Part shown: piece by piece, positions 9,379 through 18,757 of the stretch
How the letters are laid out: every line of letters begins with the position of its first letter
Position numbering within the stretch: the first letter of the stretch is position 1
NCBI GenBank assembly: GCA_016124645.1
Contig: WGNE01000010.1
Coordinates: forward strand, 1 to 64,000
Direction: 5' to 3'
Length of the DNA stretch: 64,000 nt
DNA from: Alphaproteobacteria bacterium
GTDB taxonomy: Bacteria > Pseudomonadota > Alphaproteobacteria > Micavibrionales > UBA2020
Made by a program: the position numbers and the translations under genes
The notes under the pieces: model-generated
The model's database searches: none
What the model was told of the DNA's origin: nothing
What the model saw: only the letters and a program-made list of their open reading frames with translations

Positions 9379-10950
9379 ATGACCAAACCGCATTTCTACA
9401 TCACCACGGCGATTTCCTACGTCAACGGCCCGCCGCACATCGGCCATGCCTATGAAGCCATCGGCGCGGACGTCATGGCGCGCTTCAAGCGGCTGGACGG
9501 CTTCGACGTCTATTTCCTGACCGGCACGGACGAGCACGGGCAGAAGGTGCAGAAAACCGCCATCGCCAAGGGCAAGCAGCCGCAGGAATTCTGCGACGAG
9601 ATCGCCGCGCTCTTCATCAACATGTGCGAGAGCATGAACGTGAAGTTCGACCAGTTCATCCGCACCACGCAGGACAGCCACAAGGCGAGCTGTCAGGCCA
9701 TCTGGGGCAAGATGCAGGAAGCGGGGGACATCTACCTCAACAAATACGCCGGCTGGTATTCCGAACGCGACGAGGCCTTTTACGGCGAGGACGAGCTGGA
9801 AGAGCGCGACGGCAAGAAATACACCACCACCAATACCGAGGTCCACTGGATGGAGGAGGAAAGCTATTTCTTCAAGCTGTCCGCCTATACCGACAAGCTG
9901 CTGGCCTATTACGAGGAACACCCGGACTTCATCCAGCCCGCCTTCCGCAAGAACGAGGTCGTCAGCTTCGTCAAGCAGGGGCTGAAGGATCTCTCCATCT
10001 CCCGCACCAGTTTCGACTGGGGGGTGAAGGTGCCCAACAGCAAGGACCACATCATGTACGTCTGGGTCGATGCGCTGACCAACTACATCAGCGCGCTGGG
10101 CTACCCCGAGGACAAGGGCGGGAACTTCAGGAAATACTGGCCGGCCGACGTGCACCTCATCGGCAAGGACATCATGCGCTTTCACGCCATCTACTGGCCC
10201 GCGTTCCTGATGTCCGCGGGGCTGGAGCTGCCCAAGCGGGTCTTCGGCCACGGCTTCCTGCTGACCAAGGGCGAGAAAATGTCCAAGTCCCTCGGCAACG
10301 TCATTTCGCCGCAGGACCTCATCGACCGTTTCGGCGTGGACCAGACGCGCTACGGGCTGATGCGCGAGGCGACCTTCGGGCAGGACGGCGACATTTCCTA
10401 CGAGCTGCTGGGCAACCGCATCAACGCGGAGCTGGCCAACAACCTCGGCAACCTCGCCCAGCGCACGCTCTCGCAGATCGCCAAGAACTGCGACGGCAAG
10501 GTGCCGAACCCCGGCATTCTCGAGGACGCCGACCACCATCTGCTCGACAAGGCGGGACAGGCGATGCTGATCGCCGTGCGCGGCGAGTTCGAGAGGCTGC
10601 AGTTCAGCAAGGCGATCGAGGAAATCGTGCAGGTCGCCAACGCCGCCAACCTCTATATCGACGAAATGGCGCCATGGACGCTGAAAAAAACCGACACCGA
10701 ACGCATGGCCACCGTGCTTTACGTGCTGGCGGAGGTCATCCGCAACCTCGGCCTCATCATGCAGCCCTTCACCCCGGTCGCGGCGAACAAGATCCTCGAT
10801 CAGGTCGCCGTCTCGCCGGATGCGCGCGATTTCAGCTTCATCGGCGCCGCCCACGCGCTCGAAGCCGGCACGCCGCTGCCCAAGCCCGAAGGCGTCTTTC
10901 CGCGCTACGTGCATGAGGAAGCCGAGCAAGCGCAGGAGAAAACAGCCTGA
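9379..10950 (+). CDS. metG: methionyl-tRNA synthetase
   Basis: A 523-residue class I aminoacyl-tRNA synthetase that charges tRNA-Met. The HIGH signature is H20-I-G-H23 and the KMSKS loop is at about 300-304 (GEKMSKSLGN). The anticodon-binding helical domain follows (ANNLGNLAQRTLSQI onward). There is no C-terminal tRNA-binding OB domain, so it is the short, probably monomeric form. It starts with ATG after an AGAGGGTAAC site. Its stop codon TGA overlaps the ATG of tatD by one base, so the two are translationally coupled. Confidence 0.97.
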   Translation: MTKPHFYITTAISYVNGPPHIGHAYEAIGADVMARFKRLDGFDVYFLTGTDEHGQKVQKTAIAKGKQPQEFCDEIAALFINMCESMNVKFDQFIRTTQDSHKASCQAIWGKMQEAGDIYLNKYAGWYSERDEAFYGEDELEERDGKKYTTTNTEVHWMEEESYFFKLSAYTDKLLAYYEEHPDFIQPAFRKNEVVSFVKQGLKDLSISRTSFDWGVKVPNSKDHIMYVWVDALTNYISALGYPEDKGGNFRKYWPADVHLIGKDIMRFHAIYWPAFLMSAGLELPKRVFGHGFLLTKGEKMSKSLGNVISPQDLIDRFGVDQTRYGLMREATFGQDGDISYELLGNRINAELANNLGNLAQRTLSQIAKNCDGKVPNPGILEDADHHLLDKAGQAMLIAVRGEFERLQFSKAIEEIVQVANAANLYIDEMAPWTLKKTDTERMATVLYVLAEVIRNLGLIMQPFTPVAANKILDQVAVSPDARDFSFIGAAHALEAGTPLPKPEGVFPRYVHEEAEQAQEKTA

Positions 10951-11732
10951 TGCTCGTCGATAGCCATTGCCATCTCGACTACCCCGATTTCGAGGAAGAG
11001 GGGGTCGCGGAAATCGTCACCCGCGCGCAATCGGCGGGGGTGGGGCATTTTCTGACCATCTGCACGGAAATCTCGAAGTTTCCGCAGGTGCTGAAAATCG
11101 CGGAAAGCTCGCCGCTCATCCACTGCACCGTCGGCACCCATCCGCACCACGCGGCGGACGCGGGGGAGGTGAATGTGACGAAGGAAGAGCTTATCGCCTT
11201 CACGCAGCACCCCAAAGTCGTCGGCATCGGCGAGACGGGGCTGGATTACTATTACGACCATTCCCCGCGCGAGGAACAGCAGCGCATTTTCTCGACCCAT
11301 ATCGAGGCCGCCTGCGAAACCGCGCTGCCGCTGGTCATCCATACCCGCGATGCGGACGACGACACGCTGCGGCTGATGCGCGACGCCGGGCAGGGCAAGG
11401 CCGCGGGCGTCATGCACTGCTTCAGCGGCGGGCCGCGGCTGGCGGAGGAATCGCTGGCGCTGGGTTTTTACATTTCTTTCTCCGGCATCCTGACCTTCAA
11501 GAAGGCGGAGGAACTGCGCGAGGTCGCGAAAATGGTGCCGATGGACAAGGTGCTGGTCGAAACCGACAGCCCCTATCTGGCCCCCGTGCCCAACCGCGGC
11601 AAGCGCAACGAGCCGTCCTATGTCGTGCATACGGCAAGGGTGCTGGCGGAGCTGAAGGGCGTATCGCCCGAGGCGCTGGCGGAACAAACCACGGAAAACT
11701 TCTTCAGACTGTTCAACAAGGCAAAAGAATAA
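10950..11732 (+). CDS. tatD: TatD family metal-dependent hydrolase
   Basis: A 260-residue TIM-barrel hydrolase of the TatD/YcfH family. The metal-binding H6-C-H8 motif is in DSHCHLD at the N-terminus; GETGLDYYY carries the conserved glutamate, and VIHTRDADDD, MHCFSGG and VETDSPYLAP supply the remaining ligands. Members act as 3'-5' deoxyribonucleases or D-aminoacyl hydrolases; the true substrate here is unknown. It overlaps metG by one base and the next MBL gene by one base (TAATG), the usual metG-tatD-MBL order of the class. Confidence 0.94.
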   Translation: MLVDSHCHLDYPDFEEEGVAEIVTRAQSAGVGHFLTICTEISKFPQVLKIAESSPLIHCTVGTHPHHAADAGEVNVTKEELIAFTQHPKVVGIGETGLDYYYDHSPREEQQRIFSTHIEAACETALPLVIHTRDADDDTLRLMRDAGQGKAAGVMHCFSGGPRLAEESLALGFYISFSGILTFKKAEELREVAKMVPMDKVLVETDSPYLAPVPNRGKRNEPSYVVHTARVLAELKGVSPEALAEQTTENFFRLFNKAKE

Positions 11733-12517
11733 TGAAAATAACGGTATTAGGGTGTGGCGGGTCTTTGGGAACGCCCGCGCCGGGCGGCTTCTGGGGGAAA
11801 TGCGACCCGGCCGAGCCGCGCAACCATCGCACGCGGGCCTCGCTGCTGGTGCAGTCGGGGGAGTCGAGCGTCATCGTCGATGCGACCTACGACCTGCGTA
11901 TCCACCTCAACCGTCTCGGCCTGCAACAGCTGGACGGGGTGCTGCTCAGCCACCACCACAACGACCACGTGAACGCCATCGACGATTTGCGCGTCATCGC
12001 CTATCACGCCAACAAGCTGATGGACATCTACGGCAATCAGGAGACGATGGACGAGGTGCACCGCCGCTGGCCCTATCTTTTCGAGCCGAAGTTCGAGGGG
12101 ATCTACGTGCCCTTCCTGCAAAAGCATGTCATCGGCAATTACGACAAGTTCAGGATCGGCGACATCGACATCGAAAGCTATGAGCAGGACCACACCACCT
12201 GCACCTCGCTCGGCTACCGCTTCGGCGATTTCGCCTATAGCGTGGATGTCGCGAACCTGAATGAAAAATCGCTGCAGGCGCTCGAGGGCATCGAGACATG
12301 GGTGGTCGATGGCGGCGCCTACCAGCGCGAAAGCATCTCGACCCACGCCAACCTCAAGCGCGTGATGGAATGGACGGAGCGGCTGAAGCCCAAGATGACC
12401 TATATCACCGTCATGACGACGCATATGGACTACAAGACGCTCTGCGACGAGCTGCCGCCCCACATCCGCCCCGCCTATGACGGGCTGGAGATCGAAATGG
12501 GCGGGAATATGCGCTAA
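11732..12517 (+). CDS. MBL fold metallo-hydrolase, PhnP-like
   Basis: A 261-residue metallo-beta-lactamase-fold hydrolase. The N-terminus MKITVLGCGGSLGTP and the metal motif H74-H-H-N-D-H79 are as in the PhnP/phosphoribosyl cyclic phosphodiesterase-like group; DHTTCTSLGYRFG and THMDY supply later ligands. PhnP itself works in phosphonate use, but no phn genes are near and this gene is a fixed neighbour of metG and tatD in the class, so a nucleotide or RNA-related phosphodiesterase is equally possible. It is the last gene of the rlpA operon and is followed directly by a terminator. Confidence 0.88.
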   Translation: MKITVLGCGGSLGTPAPGGFWGKCDPAEPRNHRTRASLLVQSGESSVIVDATYDLRIHLNRLGLQQLDGVLLSHHHNDHVNAIDDLRVIAYHANKLMDIYGNQETMDEVHRRWPYLFEPKFEGIYVPFLQKHVIGNYDKFRIGDIDIESYEQDHTTCTSLGYRFGDFAYSVDVANLNEKSLQALEGIETWVVDGGAYQRESISTHANLKRVMEWTERLKPKMTYITVMTTHMDYKTLCDELPPHIRPAYDGLEIEMGGNMR

Positions 12518-12521
12518 AAAA

Positions 12522-12552
12522 AGCGGCGGCGCCTTATAAGGGCGCCGCCGCT
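12522..12552. terminator. strong bidirectional hairpin terminator
   Basis: A perfect 12-bp GC-rich stem (12522-12533 with 12541-12552) around a 7-base loop. An A run at 12516-12522 precedes it, giving a U tract for the minus strand, and a weaker T run follows at 12566-12571. It lies between the convergent MBL hydrolase gene and pepN and can serve both. Confidence 0.85.
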
Positions 12553-12572
12553 TTCCTGTATCAGGTTTTTTG

Positions 12573-15362
12573 TCAGCCGTGCTTCTTCGGCTTCGACGCG
12601 GCGCTGAATTTCTTCGCGTTGTCGTTGGAGGGCTCGGGCTCTTTCTCGACCGTGTCGAGCGCCTTGCCGATGATTTCCTTGATGCCGACGTCGAGCTGGG
12701 GCGTCTGCATGATGCGCTTCATCTCCTTGACCATCAGCGCCTGGCGTTCCTCGTCGTAACGCTTGAACTGGGTGAAGCGCTTGGCGAGGTTGGTCGCGGT
12801 CTTGGCGTTCACCTCATTCATGTGGATGACGGTGTCGGCCAGGAACTTGTAGCCCGAGCCGTCGGTGTTGTGGAACAGCGTCGGGTTGCCGCCGATGAAG
12901 CCGCCGATGAGGGCATAGACCTTGTTGGGGTTTGTCTCGTCATAGCTTTCGTGCTTCATCAGGTCTTTCACGCGCTGCAGCGGGTTGCCGTCGGGGATGG
13001 AGGCGTTGAGCGACAGCCATTTGCCCACGACGTTGTTGTTGTCCTTGAACTTTTCGTAGAAGGCGTCGAGGGCCGTCTGGCGCGTGTCGGCCGCGCCCGA
13101 GGGCGGGATGCGCGAGAGGGTGGAGAGCGCGGAAAGGCGCTCGGTCATGTTGGTGGCCTCGCTGAACTGCTTGTAGGCCTTGGCCGCCATTTCCGGCGAT
13201 TCCAGCTTGCCGAGGTAGGAAAGGCTGAGGTTGTGCAGGTCGCGGCGGCCGACCTGTTCGGGCACCACGTCGTATTTCTCGCCCGCGGGGGCCTTGGTCT
13301 CGTCGTAGATGCGGCGGAACTCGTCCTCGAAGGTCTCGGCCAGCGTCTTGCGCATGAAGCTCATCGCGTCGTTGACGTCCTCGGGGTCGAGGGTTTTGAG
13401 GTCCTGCGTCACGAGGTTGTAGGCAGGCATGGACAGCAGCATGGCATGGAAAGCCGCGTCGCCATCCGTCGCATTGGCGAGGTTGACGGCATAGGCGTCG
13501 AGGAAGTCCTGCGGCAGGGAGAGCGGCAGCTCGTCGCGCACGTCCTTGATCAGATTTTGCAGGGTCTTGATCATCAGGCGCTCGGTCGCCTCGTATTTGT
13601 TGTAGCCGTCGCTGTCATGCGCCATGCGGAAGATGAGCTCGCCGTCCGTCGGCTGGGTGGTGATTTTGACCGGCGCGGAGAAGTTGCGCAGGATGGAAGG
13701 AACGACCGGCCCGTCCACGTTCTCGAAGACGAAGGTCTGGCTGCTTTCGGTCAGGTCCAGCACGCGGGTGGTCTCGGCCGCGCCGGGGGCTTCGCCTTTC
13801 AGCGTCAGCGGCACGTCCTTGCCGCTCTGGCCGATGAGGCCGACGGCGACGGGAATGTGCAGCGCTTCCTTGGTTTTCTGGTCCGCGGTGGGCGGGGTGT
13901 TCTGGCTGAGGGTCAGGGTATAGGTCTTGCTGGCGGCGTCATAGTTGCCGGTATAGCTGATCTCCGGCGTGCCGGACTGGCTGTACCATTTGCGGAACTG
14001 GGTGAGGTCCTTGCCGGAGACTTCCTGCATCACATCGACGAAATCGTCGCAGGTCACGGCTTGCCCGTCGAAGCGGTCGAAATACTCGTCCATCGCCGCG
14101 CGCCACGTTTTCTCGCCCAGCATGGTTTTCAGCATCCCCAGCACGTGGGAGCCTTTTTCGTAGATGGTGCCGGTGTAGATGTTGTCGAATTCCTCGACCT
14201 TGTCGGGACGGATGGGGTGGGAAAGGGGGCTCGCGTCCTCCATGAACTGGCCCGCGCGCAGGGTGATCGCGTCGTCGATGCGCTTGATGGCCTGCGAGTG
14301 CATGTCCTCGGTGAAGGTGCGGTCGCGCAGCACGGTCAGGCCTTCCTTCAAGGTCAGCTCGAACCAGTCGCGCACGGTCACGCGGTCGCCGGAATAGTTG
14401 TGGAAGTATTCATGGCCGATGACGCCCTCGATGCGCATGAGCTCGTCGTCGGTCGAGGTTTCGGGCGTGCCGATGAGGTAGGAGACGTTGAAAACGTTCA
14501 GCCCCTTGTTCTCCATCGCGCCCGCGTTGAACTTATCGACCGCGGCGATGTGGAAGACGTCGAGGTCGTATTCGCGGCCGTAGGTGTCCTCGTCCCATTT
14601 CATCGCGCGCTTGATGGATTCCATCGCCCAGGCGATCTTGTCCTCGTAGCCCGGCTGCACCACGATGCGCAGGTCCACTTCCTTGCCGCTCATGGTCACG
14701 AATTTGTCGCTCATCACGTGCATGTCGCCCGCGACGACGGCGAAGAGGTAGCTCGGCTTCGGCCAGGGGTCGTCCCAGGTGATGCTGTGGCGACCGTTGC
14801 CGATATCCTTGGTCTGGCTGTAGTCGCCGTTGCCGTTGGACAGCAGCACGGGAAATTTTTCCTTGTCCGCGTCCAGCGTCACGCTGAAGGTGGCAAGGTT
14901 GTCCGGGCGGTCGAGGTAATAGGTGATGCGGCGAAAGCCCTGCGCCTCGCACTGGGAGCATAGGATGTCGCCCGCCATGTAAAGCCCGCTGAGCGAGGTG
15001 TTCTCGGCGGGGTTGACTTCGGTGGTGATGTCGAGGGAGAAGGGGCCGGCCGGCGGGTTCTTGATGATGAGGTTCTTGTCGGTGACGAAATATTCGCTGC
15101 GGTCCATCGGGCGGGTGACGCCGTTTTCGGTGATTTCGAGGGAGGTCAGCTTCAGGTCTTCGCCGTCCAGAATGAGCGCGCCGCCCGCGTCCTTGACGTC
15201 GGGGTTGCGGGTGACGTCGATGCGGCTTTTGACGACGGTCTTTTCCTCGTCAAGGCTGATGCCCAGTTTGACCTTCGGTATCTTGTAGTCCGAGGGGCGG
15301 TAGTCGTCGCGGAAAAGGGGGTTGCGTTTGGGGTCAAAAAGGGCGTCTCTCTTCGCGGACAT
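12573..15362 (-). CDS. pepN: aminopeptidase N (M1 family)
   Basis: A 929-residue zinc aminopeptidase that removes N-terminal residues from peptides in the cytoplasm. The substrate-anchoring motif GAMENKG is present, and the zinc site is H317-E-x-x-H321 with E340 eighteen residues later, so it should be active. It has the four-domain E. coli PepN layout, including the long C-terminal helical domain. About 22 lysine-rich residues extend the C-terminus (KEPEPSNDNAKKF onward). The start is the ATG at 15362 with a GGGAG site and a clear promoter upstream. It is monocistronic. Confidence 0.96.
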   Translation of the reverse strand: MSAKRDALFDPKRNPLFRDDYRPSDYKIPKVKLGISLDEEKTVVKSRIDVTRNPDVKDAGGALILDGEDLKLTSLEITENGVTRPMDRSEYFVTDKNLIIKNPPAGPFSLDITTEVNPAENTSLSGLYMAGDILCSQCEAQGFRRITYYLDRPDNLATFSVTLDADKEKFPVLLSNGNGDYSQTKDIGNGRHSITWDDPWPKPSYLFAVVAGDMHVMSDKFVTMSGKEVDLRIVVQPGYEDKIAWAMESIKRAMKWDEDTYGREYDLDVFHIAAVDKFNAGAMENKGLNVFNVSYLIGTPETSTDDELMRIEGVIGHEYFHNYSGDRVTVRDWFELTLKEGLTVLRDRTFTEDMHSQAIKRIDDAITLRAGQFMEDASPLSHPIRPDKVEEFDNIYTGTIYEKGSHVLGMLKTMLGEKTWRAAMDEYFDRFDGQAVTCDDFVDVMQEVSGKDLTQFRKWYSQSGTPEISYTGNYDAASKTYTLTLSQNTPPTADQKTKEALHIPVAVGLIGQSGKDVPLTLKGEAPGAAETTRVLDLTESSQTFVFENVDGPVVPSILRNFSAPVKITTQPTDGELIFRMAHDSDGYNKYEATERLMIKTLQNLIKDVRDELPLSLPQDFLDAYAVNLANATDGDAAFHAMLLSMPAYNLVTQDLKTLDPEDVNDAMSFMRKTLAETFEDEFRRIYDETKAPAGEKYDVVPEQVGRRDLHNLSLSYLGKLESPEMAAKAYKQFSEATNMTERLSALSTLSRIPPSGAADTRQTALDAFYEKFKDNNNVVGKWLSLNASIPDGNPLQRVKDLMKHESYDETNPNKVYALIGGFIGGNPTLFHNTDGSGYKFLADTVIHMNEVNAKTATNLAKRFTQFKRYDEERQALMVKEMKRIMQTPQLDVGIKEIIGKALDTVEKEPEPSNDNAKKFSAASKPKKHG

Positions 15363-15409
15363 GCTGTGCGGCTCCCGTTGGTTTTGTATAAGAAATGGAA
15401 TGTTGGGCA

Positions 15410-15438
15410 AGCCTAGGCGACAGGATATTATATGTCAA
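15410..15438 (-). promoter_or_regulatory. promoter of pepN
   Basis: Read on the minus strand, TTGACA (15433-15438) and TAGGCT (15410-15415) are 17 bases apart. The -10 is about 47 bases before the pepN start codon. Confidence 0.65.
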
Positions 15439-15477
15439 GCCGGATTCGGATAACTATAATACATAACTATTTTCATC

Positions 15478-16545
15478 TTATATTGAGAATCTACTTTTAT
15501 TATCTTCCTTAACATGCTGAATTAAATTTTCTTTTTCGTCATAAATCAAATGCGCCAGCGTTTCGCCGAGGGCGAAGAAAATATCGCTCGGCCGGTCGAT
15601 CATCCGGTGGGAGAAAAGCCCGCGCATGGCCTCGAAGGGCGTCAGCGGTTTTCCGGCATCGGCCAGCACGGCGCGCAGCTTTTCAAGGCGGCGGTCATGA
15701 TGTTCGCGCAGCTCCTTGATGCGCTGGTGCAGCCCCGTGAAGGGCACGCCGTGGGAGGGCAGCACGACGACTTCGTCCGGTACCGTTTTCTCGATCCGGT
15801 CGAGGGAGTCGAGATAGACGCCCAGCGGGTTGTCCGACAGGTATTCATCTGGAAAATAGCTGATGTTGGGGCTGATGTCCGGCAGCACGATGTCGCCGGC
15901 GATGAAGCCCTTGTCCTGCGCGTTGTAACGGCATGCGTGCTCGGGGCTGTGGCCGTAACCCGCGATGACCTGCCAGTCGCGCCCTCCCAGCCGCACCATC
16001 TCGCCCGGCGCCGTGCGGGCATAGTCGGCGGGCGGGGGGTAGATGATGCTTTTGAAGGTGAAACGCCGCTGCAAAAGGTTTTCCGCCACGTCTTCCGGCA
16101 CGCCTGCTTCGCGGTAGTAAGGGCGGTAGATATCGACCAGCGCGTCGGCCAGCGGCTGCTCCGTCAGGGTGCGGGCCATGTCGTATTCTTTTTCCGTCAT
16201 GCGGAGGGTCACGCCCGTGCGCTCCGCCAGCCAGCCCGCAAGCCCGTAATGGTCGGGGTGGAAATGGGTGACGAAGATGTCCTCCACCGGCTTTCCGGCA
16301 AAGGTTTCCGCGAAGACCTTGTCCCAGCGGTCGCGGGTTTCGGCGGCGTTATAGCCGGTATCGACGATGCTCCAGCCGTTTTCGCTTTCCAGCAGCCAGA
16401 TGTTGATGTGATCGAGGTCGAAGGGCAGGTCGGCCCTGAACCACTGCAGCCACGGGCGCAGGGGCGCGGGCGTCGCGTCTTTCGGGATGTAGTCCAGTAC
16501 CGGCTTGTAGGTCTTGGCGCGGCGGTGGGCGGGGTCTTTTTTCAA
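15478..16545 (-). CDS. MBL fold metallo-hydrolase (LACTB2-like)
   Basis: A 355-residue metallo-beta-lactamase-fold protein. The zinc motif is H94-F-H-P-D-H99, with VDTGYN upstream and GYGHSPEHAC and LPSHGVPF downstream as further ligands. The C-terminal 80 residues look like the winged-helix tail of LACTB2-type hydrolases (RRLEKLRAVLADAGKPLTPFE, split here at its natural loop). The substrate is unknown; relatives act on thioesters, RNA or lactones. The start is a TTG at 16545 preceded by an AGGA site; no in-frame ATG lies near. Its final 25 bases are AT-rich compared with the rest. It is divergent from the HIT gene. Confidence 0.85.
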   Translation of the reverse strand: MKKDPAHRRAKTYKPVLDYIPKDATPAPLRPWLQWFRADLPFDLDHINIWLLESENGWSIVDTGYNAAETRDRWDKVFAETFAGKPVEDIFVTHFHPDHYGLAGWLAERTGVTLRMTEKEYDMARTLTEQPLADALVDIYRPYYREAGVPEDVAENLLQRRFTFKSIIYPPPADYARTAPGEMVRLGGRDWQVIAGYGHSPEHACRYNAQDKGFIAGDIVLPDISPNISYFPDEYLSDNPLGVYLDSLDRIEKTVPDEVVVLPSHGVPFTGLHQRIKELREHHDRRLEKLRAVLADAGKPLTPFEAMRGLFSHRMIDRPSDIFFALGETLAHLIYDEKENLIQHVKEDNKSRFSI

Positions 16546-16670
16546 TAAGAAATCCTGAAAGCGTAAGTGACGGGATATTTTAACTCTTTTTTTGCTTTTT
16601 TGTCGCCATATTCATCAGATATGCTCTTGAGGGATTGTTTCAAGCATGTGGCGCGAAAGGACGTGTGACC

Positions 16671-17111
16671 GTGGCATTCGAGATGGACGAAAGACTGGCC
16701 GGGAGCTCGCATTTCATCGAGGACTGGGGCTTGTGCCGCGTCTCGCTGAAAAACGACAAGAACTGGCCGTGGCTCTATCTTGTGCCGATGCGCGACGGTG
16801 TTTCGGAAATACACGAACTCTCGCCGGAGGATTGCGCGCTGCTGGCCGATGAAATCGCCTTCGCGGGCGCGGCGATCAAAAAGCTGTATAACGCCGATAA
16901 AATCAACACCGCCGCCTTCGGCAACATGGTGCCGCAGCTGCATATCCACGTCTTCGGCCGCTACAAGACGGACGCGGCGTGGCCGGGCGCCGTATGGTCT
17001 GTACAGACGGCGGAAATTCCCTATACTGTTGATGAGAAGAATACGGAGATTCAAAAGCTTAAGAACTGTTTCGCTGAGATGAGAGGGGATAAAACCGCAT
17101 GTCAACAATGA
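16671..17111 (+). CDS. HIT family protein
   Basis: A 146-residue histidine-triad-superfamily protein, probably a nucleotide hydrolase or transferase. The motif is QLHIHVFGRY (Q89 to Y98), the variant typical of alphaproteobacterial HIT proteins, preceded by NMVP. There is no signal peptide. The start is placed at the GTG at 16671 because an AAAGGA site lies nine bases upstream; GTG 16665 and ATG 16683 are alternatives. The gene end overlaps the HAD gene by 13 bases, so it begins a four-gene operon. The substrate is not predictable. Confidence 0.88.
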   Translation: MAFEMDERLAGSSHFIEDWGLCRVSLKNDKNWPWLYLVPMRDGVSEIHELSPEDCALLADEIAFAGAAIKKLYNADKINTAAFGNMVPQLHIHVFGRYKTDAAWPGAVWSVQTAEIPYTVDEKNTEIQKLKNCFAEMRGDKTACQQ

Positions 17112-18028
17112 CGCTTTGCAGCGGCCTTTACGAGCTGATGGACAGCTATGACGGTTTCATCATGGACCAGTGGGGGGTGCTCCACAACGGCCTGCAGGCC
17201 TATGACGGCGTGATGGAAACGCTCAACCACCTCAAGCAGCGCAAGAAGCAGGTGGTCATTCTTTCCAACTCCGCCAAGCGGTCGGAAGACAACGTCGAAC
17301 GCCTGAAAAAGCTCGGCATCAAGCCCGGTCTCTACAAGGCCGTGGTGACGGCGGGCGAGGTGACGTGGCAGGGGCTGAAACAGCAAAAAGACCCGCCCTT
17401 CAAGGACATCGGCAGCAAATGCTTCCTGATCTCCCGCCCCGACGACCGCGCCCTGCTGGCCGGGCTGGACGTGGAGGTGGTGGACGACGTGGAGCAGGCG
17501 GAATTCATCCTCATCACCGGTTTCGACTCCCCGAACAAAAAGCTGGAAGACCTCGACGCGGACTTCAAGAAAGCCGTGGTCAAGCGCCTGCCCGCATACT
17601 GCGCGAACCCTGACATGGTGACGGTCTATGGGCACGAGCGGGCCATCGGCCCTGGCGCGGTCGCCAAGCGCTACCATGAGCTGGGGGGCATGGCGCATCT
17701 CATCGGCAAGCCGCACAAGACGATTTTCCGCTACGCGCTGGGCCTGTTCGACGACATCATTCCCTCGCGCGTGCTGGTCATCGGCGACAGCCTGCAGCAT
17801 GACATCGCGGGCGCCATCGGCGTCGATCTGGACAGCGCCTTCATCACCGCGGGCATTCACGCCAACGCTTTCAAGGGCGACATGTCGCCCGAGCAAAAGC
17901 GCAAGGTGATGGAGCATCTGGCGCAGAGCTACGGCGGCATCCGTCCCAACTGGGTGCTGGACAGCCTCATCTGGCAGACGGCCGAGGCCGCGCTGCGAGA
18001 GCGCGAACGCGCGCGGATGAAGGAATAG
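17099..18028 (+). CDS. TIGR01459 family HAD-superfamily hydrolase
   Basis: A 309-residue class IIA HAD phosphatase of the TIGR01459 group, found largely in alphaproteobacteria. The nucleophile motif is degenerate-looking at its first position but conserved in this group as MDQWGVLHNG (residues 22-31). Motif II is VILSNSAKR; the lysine and acidic motif are in IGKPHKTIF and VIGDSLQHDIAGA. The IIA group includes NagD and phosphoglycolate or pyridoxal phosphatases; the substrate here is unknown. The ATG at 17099 has a GAGGGG site. It is followed five bases later by a second, unrelated HAD gene. Confidence 0.88.
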   Translation: MSTMTLCSGLYELMDSYDGFIMDQWGVLHNGLQAYDGVMETLNHLKQRKKQVVILSNSAKRSEDNVERLKKLGIKPGLYKAVVTAGEVTWQGLKQQKDPPFKDIGSKCFLISRPDDRALLAGLDVEVVDDVEQAEFILITGFDSPNKKLEDLDADFKKAVVKRLPAYCANPDMVTVYGHERAIGPGAVAKRYHELGGMAHLIGKPHKTIFRYALGLFDDIIPSRVLVIGDSLQHDIAGAIGVDLDSAFITAGIHANAFKGDMSPEQKRKVMEHLAQSYGGIRPNWVLDSLIWQTAEAALRERERARMKE

Positions 18029-18033
18029 GCTGA

Positions 18034-18753
18034 ATGCCGCCAAAGCCAAGGGCCGTCATTTTCGACTGGGACGACACGCTGGTCGATACGTGGCAGGTCA
18101 TCCGCAACGCCCTCAACGTCACCCTGAAAGCGATGGGCCGTGAGCCCTGGACGGAGGAAGAGGCGCGCAACCGCATCGGCCCGCCGGCGAAAGTGCTGTT
18201 TTCCGGCCTGTTCGGCGAAGACCGGTGGCAGGAAGCGGACGCCATCTACATCAAGGCCTATGTCGATGGCATCACGGACCATCTGGCGACGCATCCCCAT
18301 GTGACGGAAATCCTCGACCTGCTCCACGGCAACGGGGTGCAGCTCTTCGTCGTCAGTTCCAAGCGCGGCCCGATACTGCGGCGGGAAATGGCGCATCTTT
18401 CTTTCGACCGATATTTCGAAAGCGTCGTGGGCGCGGGCGATGCGCCCGCGGACAAGCCGCATGCCGAGGCCGTGATGTTCGCCCTTGACGGAAGCGGCGT
18501 CGAACCCGGCCCGGACGTCTGGTTCATCGGCGACGGATTGACGGACATGAAAAGCGCCCACAATGCGGGCTGCCTGCCGATATTGGTCGAGACGAAATTG
18601 CCCGGCGAAGAAGGCCTCATGCAGGCGCCGCCCGCCTTTCGCCTGAAGACGCACGCGGATCTTCTGGCTTTCGTGAAGGAGCATATGAACGCCGGGCAGG
18701 GGCGCGCGCCGGAAGCGGACGCCGTAAAATCCGCATCGCCGAAAGCGCGCTAG
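18034..18753 (+). CDS. HAD family hydrolase (phosphoglycolate phosphatase-like)
   Basis: A 239-residue class I HAD phosphatase. The nucleophile motif DWDDTLVDTW is at residues 10-19, motif II is LFVVSSKRG, and motif IV is FIGDGLTDMKSAHNAG. The helical cap between residues 20 and 90 resembles phosphoglycolate phosphatase and beta-phosphoglucomutase. The substrate cannot be deduced. It lies five bases after the TIGR01459 gene and four bases before the TPR/glycosyltransferase gene, clearly in one operon. Confidence 0.88.
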   Translation: MPPKPRAVIFDWDDTLVDTWQVIRNALNVTLKAMGREPWTEEEARNRIGPPAKVLFSGLFGEDRWQEADAIYIKAYVDGITDHLATHPHVTEILDLLHGNGVQLFVVSSKRGPILRREMAHLSFDRYFESVVGAGDAPADKPHAEAVMFALDGSGVEPGPDVWFIGDGLTDMKSAHNAGCLPILVETKLPGEEGLMQAPPAFRLKTHADLLAFVKEHMNAGQGRAPEADAVKSASPKAR

Positions 18754-18757
18754 TCTC

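Noticed and set aside
8119-10929. A 936-codon open frame on the minus strand opposite holB and metG.
   Set aside because: It is a GC-bias shadow: both plus-strand genes are complete with all family motifs, and the antisense translation is Arg/His/Gln-rich with no recognisable domain.
12570-14963. A 797-codon open frame on the plus strand opposite pepN.
   Set aside because: PepN is unambiguous on the minus strand with an intact zinc site; the antisense product is low-complexity Val/Gly/His-rich, typical of an antisense shadow.
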